Source of the DNA: Planctomycetota bacterium
Lineage (GTDB): Bacteria; Planctomycetota; UBA1135
Length of the DNA: 16,007 bases
Direction: 5' to 3'
Assembly: GCA_027623585.1 (NCBI GenBank)
Contig: JAQBVK010000016.1
Coordinates: forward strand, 1 to 16,007
The notes beneath the pieces were generated by a model. It was not told the DNA's origin. It saw nothing but the letters and a program-made list of their open reading frames with translations, and ran no database searches. Position 1 is the first letter of the stretch. Each line of letters starts with the position of its first letter. Both the position numbers and the translations under genes were made by a program. Shown here one piece after another: positions 6,795 through 13,447 of the stretch.

Positions 6795-8288
6795 TTAGTG
6801 ACCGCGCGCGCTCCGGACTTCCACCGGTGTGACGGCGTCGCCTTGGTTGCCCCAGGTGTTCCGCACGTACGTGAGCACGTTGGCCACGTCATCGTCGGAA
6901 AGGAGCAGCTTCGGCATGATCGAATTGTACTCGACACCGTTGACGGTGACCTTGCCTTCCAGGCCGTTCACGACGTTGGAGATCGCGCGGTTTTTGTCAG
7001 CCATCAGGTAATCGGACTTCGCGAGCGGCGGGAATGCTCCCGGAATGCCTTTGCCGTCGTCCTGGTGGCAGGCGAGGCAGTTCGCCGCGTACACGTTGGC
7101 ACCCAAGCGCACGCGATCTTCCATGGTGCGCGTCGCGGGCATCGGCTCGGTGGCCGCAGCGGGCATGGATTGGATCGCGCCGCCTTCCGGCAGGTAGATG
7201 CGGTCGTCAATCTTGCCGGAGTACACCAACAGGTCTTCCGACCCCTCGGCCTTCATCATGCCGAGCGCGCCCTTGTTGAAGGCCCGGAAGATGCTGTGGT
7301 CCACGATGATGAAAGTGCCGGGGACCTCCAGCTCGTATTCGACGATCGACGCGCCGCCGGCCGGAATCAGCGTGGTTTGCACGTCGTGATTCACCAGGTC
7401 GCCGCCTTCGACGTAGACGGCGTCGAAGATCTCGCCGATCACGTGGAAGGAGGACACCAGGTTCGGTCCGCCGTTGCCGACGTAGAGACGCACGCGCTCA
7501 CCAACCTTGGCGAGCAGCGCATTGTCGCCGACCATCGAGCCGGCGCGTCCGTTGAACAGCACGTAGCTGGGGTTCTCATCCACCGCGCGCTGCATGCTGA
7601 AGGGTTGCAGTCCGGCTTCGCCGAAGTTGCCTTCGGTGTAGAAGTCGCCCTGCATTACGTAGTACTCGCGATCCACCGGCGGCATTCCCTTGGAGGGTTC
7701 GACCAGAATCAGGCCGTACATGCCATTGGCGATGTGCATGCCGACCGGCGCGGTCGCGCAGTGATAGACGTAGAGGCCAGGATTGGTGACCTGGAAGGAG
7801 AACACCGAAGTGTGTCCCGGCGCGGTGAAGGACGAAGCGGCGCCGCCGCCCGGCCCGGTGACCGCGTGCAGGTCGATGTTGTGGGGCATCTTGCTGTCCG
7901 GGTGATTGGACAGATTGAACTCCACGATGTCGCCGACTCGAGTGCGAATGAAGGAGCCCGGAACACTGCCGCCGAAGGTCCAGAAGGTGTACTGGACGCC
8001 GTCGGCAATATCCTTCACCAGTTCACGCACCTCAAGGTTCACGATCAGTTTGGTGGGATGGTTGCGCGTGATCGGCGGCGGCACGTTGGGCGGCGAGGTC
8101 AGCACTGCGAGCTCTTGTCCGATCACCGGCGGGAAGGGCGCGGAATCGCCGCTCCAGTCGATGTCATTCGCCGTGCGTAGGTCGACCGGGGGCGTGGCCT
8201 CGCGCGCACTGTTGACAAAAGATGCGTAGGCAATCGCCGCGATCGCGACGCCACCCAGGAGAGTCAGGTTTCGTAGGGAGGATTTCAT
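6795..8288 (-). CDS. nirK: Copper nitrite reductase with C-terminal cytochrome c domain
   Basis: NirK reduces nitrite to nitric oxide in the periplasm during denitrification. After an N-terminal export signal (about 1-28) come two cupredoxin domains (about 75-360). Type 1 copper ligands are His136, Cys177, His185 and Met190 (MPHNIDLH, YHCATAPVGMHIANGM). Type 2 ligands are His141, His176 and His331 (VDHSIFRAF), the last reaching across the trimer interface. The catalytic pair is Asp139 and His282 (SSFHVIGEIFD). All are intact. An Ala/Pro linker leads to a cytochrome c domain (about 388-480) with heme site CLACH (Cys404, Cys407, His408) and probable axial Met458 (NSIMPK), so the electron donor is tethered, as in known three-domain NirK enzymes. 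The 497-residue length fits that class. The ATG at 8288 has a Shine-Dalgarno GAGG 7 nt upstream (8299-8296). A NirV-SCO fusion follows after 6 bp. Confidence 0.96.
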   Translation of the reverse strand: MKSSLRNLTLLGGVAIAAIAYASFVNSAREATPPVDLRTANDIDWSGDSAPFPPVIGQELAVLTSPPNVPPPITRNHPTKLIVNLEVRELVKDIADGVQYTFWTFGGSVPGSFIRTRVGDIVEFNLSNHPDSKMPHNIDLHAVTGPGGGAASSFTAPGHTSVFSFQVTNPGLYVYHCATAPVGMHIANGMYGLILVEPSKGMPPVDREYYVMQGDFYTEGNFGEAGLQPFSMQRAVDENPSYVLFNGRAGSMVGDNALLAKVGERVRLYVGNGGPNLVSSFHVIGEIFDAVYVEGGDLVNHDVQTTLIPAGGASIVEYELEVPGTFIIVDHSIFRAFNKGALGMMKAEGSEDLLVYSGKIDDRIYLPEGGAIQSMPAAATEPMPATRTMEDRVRLGANVYAANCLACHQDDGKGIPGAFPPLAKSDYLMADKNRAISNVVNGLEGKVTVNGVEYNSIMPKLLLSDDDVANVLTYVRNTWGNQGDAVTPVEVRSARGH

Positions 8289-8306
8289 GGTTGCGCCTCG
8301 TTCGGC

Positions 8307-8335
8307 ACTCTATTCGCTATAAAGCGAATTGTCGA
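8307..8335 (-). promoter_or_regulatory. Candidate nirK promoter
   Basis: On the minus strand TCGACA (8335-8330, 5/6 to TTGACA) is followed after exactly 17 bp by TAGAGT (8312-8307, 4/6 to TATAAT). The -10 ends 18 nt before the nirK ATG. This leaves a leader of roughly 11-12 nt that just includes the GAGG ribosome binding site. The spacer is filled by a palindrome described separately. Confidence 0.5.
8312..8329. promoter_or_regulatory. Perfect inverted repeat, candidate operator for nirK
   Basis: ATTCGCT-ATAA-AGCGAAT is a perfect 7+7 bp palindrome with a 4-bp centre. It sits between the divergent nirK and phosphodiesterase genes and fills the -35/-10 spacer of the proposed nirK promoter. A dimeric regulator bound there could repress or retune nirK. 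It does not match the FNR/NNR core (TTGAT-N4-ATCAA). An NO- or metal-sensing Rrf2/NsrR-like or MerR-like regulator is possible, but none is encoded in the window. Confidence 0.5.
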
Positions 8336-8362
8336 GCGTTACTTCGTTATTTGACCGGCTGC

Positions 8363-8368
8363 TACGCT
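8363..8368 (+). promoter_or_regulatory. Candidate -10 element (TACGCT) for phosphodiesterase gene
   Basis: TACGCT fits TAnnnT and ends 6 nt before the ATG at 8375, the same spacing as upstream of the ZIP, SCO and thioredoxin-like genes. It matches TATAAT less well than the others. The short ACCGG downstream of 8350 is not a usable ribosome binding site. Confidence 0.35.
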
Positions 8369-8374
8369 CCAGGC

Positions 8375-10711
8375 ATGGCCGTGCTGACACTCGCTTTGCT
8401 CCTGTTCGCACAGCAGGGGCCCAATGACAAGGCCTTGGTCTTGTTCATCGACGGCTTCTTGCCGGGTGCGATCACGCCCGAGGTCATGCCGAACGTCCAC
8501 CGCCTCAAGGAGGAGGGCGCGTGGAGCCTGCGCGCGCGCTGCGAGGACACCACGATCAGCGGCAGCGGCTGGTCCACCTTCCTGACCGGCGTGCATCGCG
8601 ACAAACACGGCGTGCCGGACAACGCCTTCGCGCGCCCGAACTATTCGGAGTATCCCCTCTTCTTCCAACGGCTGAAGGAGTCGCGACCCGGCACCGTCTG
8701 CGCGATCGCGCAGTCATGGCGGCCGATCGAACACCATCTGGTCGGACCGGCCGAGCCGGATTTCGGTTTCTACGCCGAGTATGACCTCGCGAGCGACGAT
8801 TACTTCGACGCCTTCTCTGTGGATACCATGTGCGCCGACGCCGGATTGATTTGGCTGAAGGAAGCGCGCGTGGACTGCGTAGTAGTAATGTTCGACGAGT
8901 CCGACGGCGTCGGACACAGCGAGGGTAACTCGCATTACGACGCGGCGGACCCGCTCTACCGGCGCAAGCTCGCGGACATCGACGCGCAGATCGGGCGCCT
9001 GCTCGCGGCGATCGAAGCGCGCCCCACTCACGCCAACGAGCGCTGGCTGGTGGCGATCCACGCCGACCACGCCGGTCAGCGCGGGGAAGGTCATGGGCTC
9101 AACAAGCCGAGTCATCGCGAGGCGCCGCTGATCCTGCATGGACCGGGAGTGGCGCGCGGCATGATCTGGCCGCCGCCGAAGTCGCCGGACCTGGTCGCGA
9201 GTATTCTTCATCACTTCGGCGTGAAGCCGGATCCGGCCTGGGGACTGGACGGGCGCGCGGTCGGTTTCACGCAGGACGGTCCGCCGCTCGCGTGGTTCGG
9301 CCGCAATCTGCTCGTGAACAACGACGCCGAGGCCGAGCGCGGATTCACTGCCGACTCCGGCGTGGACGCCAGCGTCTACGGCTGGGAAGATCCCGGCGCC
9401 GTCACGGCGCTGCGCCGTGAGGACGGCAGTCAGGTGTTCTACGCGCCGACCGCGGCCGAGATGCACCAACGCCTGGACCTGCTTCCGCTGCTGCCGTGGA
9501 TCCGAGACGGTCGCGTCGCCTACGAGCACTCCCAAGAAATCACGCTGCGTGAAGTCCCGGGCAGCGAGGGGCGTTTCCTCGACGCGGTGCTCGCCCTTGA
9601 GGCCGGCGCCATCGCCGATGATCTGAAGCTCAGCATCACGCCCCTGGACCGCCGCGCGCTGCCCGAATGGCGCGCGCTCTTCGACGGCACCACCCTCGCC
9701 GGCTGGACGCCGGTGAACGTGGACCCAGACACCTTCACGGTGCGGGACGGAATGATCGCGTGCAGCGGGAATCCCGTCGGTGAGATGCGCACCGAGCGCA
9801 TGTTCGAGAACTTCGTCGTCGAGTTCGAATACCAGCACCTGAAGACGGGCGGCAACGCCGGCTTCTTCGTGTGGTCCGACGCGCTGCCTGCGGTCGGCGC
9901 ACCCTTCATTCGCTCGATCGAAGTGCAGGTGATCGACGGCTGGGAGACTGAGAACTGGACTAGCCACGGCGACGTCTTCGCGATCTGGGGCGCGACATTG
10001 AAGCCCGACCGTCCGCATCCGGCGGGCTGGGAGCGCTGCCTCCCCGATCAACGCCGCGCCAACGGCACCGGCGCGTGGAACCACTTCCGCATCGTCGCCG
10101 TGGACGGAATCATTCAGCATTGGGTGAACGGTCAAGTGGTGAGCGGCGGCAGCGCGGTGAGCCCGCGCAAGGGCTACTTGTGCTTGGAATCGGAAGGCAG
10201 CGAGGTGCTGTTCCGGAACCTGCGCATCCTCGAGCTGCCCTCCACCGGCGCCAGCGAGGCGGAGACCGCGCGGAGCAGTGAAGGATTCCTCCAAGTGCCG
10301 CTGCAGGAAGGCGTGAAGGGCTGGACCCGTCAAGGCTGGAAGTGGGCCGGCAACGAACTCGCCGCGCCGCTGCCGAGCGTGGAGGAGTTCGAGGACTTCG
10401 ACCTCTTCCTCGATCTGCGTGTCACCGCCCCGACCACGGACGCGCCGCCCCGCTCCTACCCCGACCCCGCGCGCGCAGGCTTGATCGTGCCGCCGATCGA
10501 CCGCCTCGGGCTCAGCGCCGACTCCGGCTGGCGCCGGATCGCGGCCTCCTACCGCGAAGGTCAGTGGACCAGCGTCAGTTTGGACGGCGAAACGATCGAG
10601 TTCTCGGTGCCCTTCGAACTCTCGCCGCAACGCGGACGCATCGGCATCATCACTTCCGCCCCGGTGCCCTGCGAAGTCGCCAACGTCTTCGCGCGCCGCA
10701 TCACTCCATGA
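8375..10711 (+). CDS. Alkaline-phosphatase-superfamily phosphodiesterase fused to DUF1080
   Basis: This 778-residue fusion has a short hydrophobic N terminus (MAVLTLALLLFA before QQ), likely an export signal. Residues 18-300 are a type I phosphodiesterase/nucleotide-pyrophosphatase-like domain of the alkaline phosphatase superfamily: metal ligand Asp26 (LFIDGF), nucleophile region TTISGSGWSTFLTG (Ser62 aligns best, Thr60 possible), Asp177 and His181 (DESDGVGH), Asp231-His232 (IHADHAG) and His240 (EGHGLN). Residues 430-621 are DUF1080, with LFDGTTLAGW, GGNAGFFVWSD, SIEVQVIDGW and WVNGQ. Some members of that concanavalin-like family cleave 3-keto-glycosides. The last ~140 residues (FDLFLDLRV, RAGLIVPP) look like a second, degenerate beta-sandwich. 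The substrate is unknown; a sugar-linked phosphodiester is a reasonable guess. The open frame extends upstream to 8222, but that part runs into nirK and lacks a signal, so ATG 8375 is chosen. The next gene overlaps at ATGA. Confidence 0.85.
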   Translation: MAVLTLALLLFAQQGPNDKALVLFIDGFLPGAITPEVMPNVHRLKEEGAWSLRARCEDTTISGSGWSTFLTGVHRDKHGVPDNAFARPNYSEYPLFFQRLKESRPGTVCAIAQSWRPIEHHLVGPAEPDFGFYAEYDLASDDYFDAFSVDTMCADAGLIWLKEARVDCVVVMFDESDGVGHSEGNSHYDAADPLYRRKLADIDAQIGRLLAAIEARPTHANERWLVAIHADHAGQRGEGHGLNKPSHREAPLILHGPGVARGMIWPPPKSPDLVASILHHFGVKPDPAWGLDGRAVGFTQDGPPLAWFGRNLLVNNDAEAERGFTADSGVDASVYGWEDPGAVTALRREDGSQVFYAPTAAEMHQRLDLLPLLPWIRDGRVAYEHSQEITLREVPGSEGRFLDAVLALEAGAIADDLKLSITPLDRRALPEWRALFDGTTLAGWTPVNVDPDTFTVRDGMIACSGNPVGEMRTERMFENFVVEFEYQHLKTGGNAGFFVWSDALPAVGAPFIRSIEVQVIDGWETENWTSHGDVFAIWGATLKPDRPHPAGWERCLPDQRRANGTGAWNHFRIVAVDGIIQHWVNGQVVSGGSAVSPRKGYLCLESEGSEVLFRNLRILELPSTGASEAETARSSEGFLQVPLQEGVKGWTRQGWKWAGNELAAPLPSVEEFEDFDLFLDLRVTAPTTDAPPRSYPDPARAGLIVPPIDRLGLSADSGWRRIAASYREGQWTSVSLDGETIEFSVPFELSPQRGRIGIITSAPVPCEVANVFARRITP

Positions 10712-11139
10712 ACTCCCCGCTCGCGCCCTTCCATCTCGCCTTCCCGGTGCACGACCTCGCCGCCGCGCGCGCCTTCTACGGTGCATTGCTCGGCTGCCCG
10801 GAAGGACGCAGCAATGATCAATGGGTGGACTTCGATCTTTACGGACACCAGATCGTCGCGCACCTCGACAAGCAACTCGACCTTTCGCGCCGCGTGCATC
10901 ACAACCCGGTGGACGGCCAGGGCGTGCCGGTGCCGCACTTCGGCGTGGTGCTGCCATGGGATGCCTGGCACGCGCTCGCCGAGCGCTTGCAAGCGGCCGG
11001 TACCGAGTTCGTGATCGAGCCTTACGTGCGCTTCCGCGGCGCCATTGGCGAACAGGCCACCATGTTCTTCCACGACCCGTCCGGCAACGCGCTCGAATTC
11101 AAGGCGTTCAAGGATCCATCCAAGCTCTTCGCCAAGTAG
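10708..11139 (+). CDS. VOC-fold, predicted extradiol-dioxygenase-like protein (COG3565-type)
   Basis: The 143-residue protein belongs to the vicinal oxygen chelate/glyoxalase fold. The sequence FHLAFPVHDLAAARAFYGAL starts the first beta-alpha-beta-beta-beta module. WVDFDLYGHQIVAHL, VPHFGVVLPWDAWHAL and FFHDPSGNALEFKAF follow, a pattern close to the predicted dioxygenases grouped as COG3565. Candidate metal ligands are His9, His77 and Glu130, with His47 nearby. No substrate can be assigned. The ATG overlaps the TGA of the phosphodiesterase-DUF1080 gene (ATGA), so expression is probably coupled. This may place it in the same catabolic route, or be only an arrangement of convenience. Confidence 0.88.
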   Translation: MNSPLAPFHLAFPVHDLAAARAFYGALLGCPEGRSNDQWVDFDLYGHQIVAHLDKQLDLSRRVHHNPVDGQGVPVPHFGVVLPWDAWHALAERLQAAGTEFVIEPYVRFRGAIGEQATMFFHDPSGNALEFKAFKDPSKLFAK

Positions 11140-11153
11140 CGCGGCGGCCCGCG

Positions 11154-11159
11154 TAGGAT
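11154..11159 (+). promoter_or_regulatory. Candidate -10 element (TAGGAT) for nhaC
   Basis: TAGGAT ends 9 nt before the nhaC ATG at 11169, in the 29-bp gap after the VOC gene. It would produce a near-leaderless nhaC transcript separate from the upstream pair. Its AGGA could instead act as a weak ribosome binding site. Confidence 0.4.
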
Positions 11160-11168
11160 GAGCCGCGC

Positions 11169-12602
11169 ATGAGTTCCACGCGGCCGCTGCCGAGCATCTG
11201 GCTCTCTCTCGTTCCGGTCGTCGCACTGGTCGGGCTGCTTTTCTTCAACATCAAGATCCTGGGGCAGGATCAAAACCACATCCCGCTGATCCTGGCGACG
11301 ATGGTGGCGGGATTGGCCGCAATCTTCGCGCACCGATTGACCTGGAAGGAACTGGAAGACGGCATCCTCCACGCGATTCAATCCGCGATGATGCCGATGC
11401 TGATCCTGATCTCGATCGGCATCGTGATTGCCACGTGGATGCAATCAGGCGTCGTGCCGCTGCTGATCTCCTACGGCCTCGACATGATTTCGCCGTCGGT
11501 GTTTCTGCTGACCTCTTGCTTGGTCTGCGGAGTGGTTTCCCTCGCGACCGGCTCCTCCTGGGTGACCGCGGGCTCGGTCGGCGTTGCTCTGATCGGCGCG
11601 GGTCAGACGCTGGGTATCAACCCCGCGATGATCGCCGGCGCGGTGGTGTCCGGTTCCTACTTCGGCCACAAAATGTCGCCGCTCTCGGACACCACCAACC
11701 TCGCTCCTGCGATGGCCGGATCGACGCTGGTGGAACACATCCGCCACATGGTCTGGACGGTGACGCCGGCGCTGCTGATTGCGCTGATTGGATACGCGAT
11801 CCTCGGAGCGGTCTCCAGTCATGGAGAGGCATCGCTCGATCAAGTGCAGGCCGTGATGGACACCTTGTCGGGCTCTTTCAACCTCACGCCGTGGCTGCTG
11901 ATCCCGCCCGTGCTTACGCTGCTGCTGGTGATGCGCCGCTTCCCGCCGGTACCGGCGCTGATGTTCGGCGCGCTCTCCGCGGTGACGGTCGGCCTGCTGG
12001 TTCATCGCCCCGAAAGTTTTCTCACCGAACTCGGCGGCTACTTCAGCGGCATGCTCTACGGCTACCAAGCGAGCACCGACAACGAAGCCGTGAACGAGCT
12101 GCTCTCGCGCGGCGGCATCGAAGGCATGATGAACACGGTCGCGCTGGTGATGTGCGCGATGTCCTTCGGCGGCGTGATGACGGCCTCCGGCATGCTGGAA
12201 GCCATCACCAGCGGGCTCATGCGCCTGGTCAAAGGCACTGGCTCCTTGGTGGCGACCACCATCGTGACCTGCTTCGGCGTGAACGTACTCACCGCCGACC
12301 AGTACATGGCCATCGTGCTGCCGGGCCGCATGTTCAAGAACTCGTTCCTGCGCTTGCGCCTGCACCCGAAGAATCTGTCGCGCGCGCTCGAGGACTCGGG
12401 CACCGTGACCTCGCCCTTGATCTTCTGGAACACCTGCGGCGCGCAGATGTTCGGCGTGCTCGGCGTCAGTGCAGCGGTGTACTGGAAATTCGCTTTCCTC
12501 AACCTCGCCGTGCCGCTGATCTCGATCCTCTACGGCATGACCGGCTGGACGATCACCCGAATCAGCGACGAGGAGGCCGAGGAGCGTCTGCGCGCCGCCT
12601 GA
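11169..12602 (+). CDS. nhaC: Na+/H+ antiporter, NhaC family
   Basis: This 477-residue inner-membrane protein exchanges Na+ (or possibly another small cation or organic acid) for protons, helping pH and sodium homeostasis. Family signatures are VVSLATGSSWVTAGSVGVAL (around 122-141), SGSYFGHKMSPLSDTTNLAP (161-180) and the C-terminal block FGVNVLTADQYMAIVLPGRMF with GTVTSPLIFWNTCGAQMFG. Around a dozen hydrophobic segments are visible. The usual GDKxSPLSD motif reads GHKMSPLSD, with His at the Asp position, a change worth noting for ion coupling. Some NhaC homologues exchange malate and lactate, so sodium is the default but not certain. The stop codon is 7 bp from the stop of the converging SCO gene. 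Confidence 0.9.
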   Translation: MSSTRPLPSIWLSLVPVVALVGLLFFNIKILGQDQNHIPLILATMVAGLAAIFAHRLTWKELEDGILHAIQSAMMPMLILISIGIVIATWMQSGVVPLLISYGLDMISPSVFLLTSCLVCGVVSLATGSSWVTAGSVGVALIGAGQTLGINPAMIAGAVVSGSYFGHKMSPLSDTTNLAPAMAGSTLVEHIRHMVWTVTPALLIALIGYAILGAVSSHGEASLDQVQAVMDTLSGSFNLTPWLLIPPVLTLLLVMRRFPPVPALMFGALSAVTVGLLVHRPESFLTELGGYFSGMLYGYQASTDNEAVNELLSRGGIEGMMNTVALVMCAMSFGGVMTASGMLEAITSGLMRLVKGTGSLVATTIVTCFGVNVLTADQYMAIVLPGRMFKNSFLRLRLHPKNLSRALEDSGTVTSPLIFWNTCGAQMFGVLGVSAAVYWKFAFLNLAVPLISILYGMTGWTITRISDEEAEERLRAA

Positions 12603-12609
12603 GGCGGGC

Positions 12610-13269
12610 TCAAGAGCCGGGCGGCTTCTCGCTCAGCAGCGCCGTCATCGCACCGGTGTGCCAGTGCCGGTTGCTCTCGCCTGGCATGCCGAGCCGGTAG
12701 GCGAGTTTGCCGGCACGGTCTACGAAGAGAAACACCGCGTTGTGATCGATTTCCCCGGTCTCCGCGTTGCGCTCGCGCTCCACGCCGATCGCGTCGAGCA
12801 CTGCGCTGATGCGCGCGGCGGAACCGGTCAGAAAGCGCCACTCCGGACCAGCGCCGAAGGTCTCCGCGAGCTCCGCCAACTTTTCCGGGGTGTCTTGCTC
12901 CGGGTCCATGGTGACCGCGAACACCACCAAATCCTTGCGCAGCAACGCGGGCACGGCGTCCACCGCGAGGCGCGCCTCAGTCAGCAGCACCGGGCAAGCG
13001 AGCGGGCAGCAGGCGTACACGGAAGTCACCACTACCACTTTGCCGTTCAACTCGGTGGGGTCCAGCACCGCGCCCCGATGATCGATGAGTCCGCTCAGAT
13101 CCGGCGCGGTTTCGGAGACGCGCAAGGATTTGGCCGGGAACGGTCCCAATGCCGCGGTCGCAGGCCTCGTCAGGTCGTCAAGGGTGAGCACCTTCGGCGC
13201 TTCTACGGCCCGGCTGCACGCCATCCAGCCGAACACGGCGATGAGCGGAAGCACGGCAAGACGGCGCAT
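12610..13269 (-). CDS. SCO1/SenC/PrrC family copper chaperone lipoprotein
   Basis: The 219-residue protein carries a short signal ending at Cys18 (GWMAC), which suggests lipid anchoring on the periplasmic side. The thioredoxin-fold SCO domain covers about 50-213. The copper/redox motif is Cys88-P-L-A-Cys92 followed by Pro, the third ligand is His176 (EIDHNAVFLFVD), and the DPEQDTP loop (122-128) is also typical. An extra cysteine, Cys87, directly precedes the motif. SCO proteins deliver copper to, or reduce thiols of, the CuA site of cytochrome oxidase and sometimes nitrous oxide reductase. No oxidase genes are visible here, so NirK 4 kb away is one possible client. The start is supported by TAGAAT 6 nt upstream. 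Confidence 0.9.
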   Translation of the reverse strand: MRRLAVLPLIAVFGWMACSRAVEAPKVLTLDDLTRPATAALGPFPAKSLRVSETAPDLSGLIDHRGAVLDPTELNGKVVVVTSVYACCPLACPVLLTEARLAVDAVPALLRKDLVVFAVTMDPEQDTPEKLAELAETFGAGPEWRFLTGSAARISAVLDAIGVERERNAETGEIDHNAVFLFVDRAGKLAYRLGMPGESNRHWHTGAMTALLSEKPPGS

Positions 13270-13275
13270 CTCTGC

Positions 13276-13281
13276 ATTCTA
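13276..13281 (-). promoter_or_regulatory. Candidate -10 element (TAGAAT) for SCO gene
   Basis: On the minus strand TAGAAT is followed by 6 nt (GCAGAG) and then the SCO ATG. The spacing predicts a leaderless transcript. GAG next to the ATG is too close to serve as a ribosome binding site. It lies in a 178-bp divergent gap that otherwise shows nothing recognisable. Confidence 0.5.
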
Positions 13282-13447
13282 ACCCGCCCCGGTGGGCTGC
13301 GACTCGTGGATCCAAGCGCTCAGGCCGGGCATTTCTTCCCCATTCCGCGTTTGTGCGCCTCAACGCCGCACCCCAGCAGCCTCTCCGTCCAGGAACGGGC
13401 CATCGAAGCCACACGCCGTCCGGCCCCGACGACTTCATACTAGGACG

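Noticed and set aside
6798..8180. 460-codon plus-strand open frame across nirK
   Set aside because: It is a shadow of nirK. The minus strand has every copper and heme ligand.
8351..8356. TTGACC as a -35 box for the phosphodiesterase gene
   Set aside because: Only 6 bp separate it from the TACGCT hexamer and there is no alternative -10 box at 16-18 bp before the start codon.
8222..8374. Upstream extension of the phosphodiesterase gene
   Set aside because: It would overlap the nirK start and promoter and add a basic stretch with no homology. ATG 8375 gives a hydrophobic N terminus and has TAnnnT 6 nt upstream.
8714..10957. 747-codon minus-strand open frame opposite the phosphodiesterase-DUF1080 gene
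   Set aside because: No recognisable motif and strongly biased composition. The plus strand encodes conserved catalytic motifs over the same bases.
12613..12626. Small GC hairpin between the ends of nhaC and the SCO gene
   Set aside because: The stem is only about 4-5 bp, lies within the SCO coding end (KPPGS), and has no T-tract, so a terminator call is not supported.
13292..13447. Upstream extension of the calcineurin-like phosphoesterase
   Set aside because: The added 52 residues are Pro/Arg-rich and would bury the signal-like helix. ATG 13448 is preceded by AGGA.
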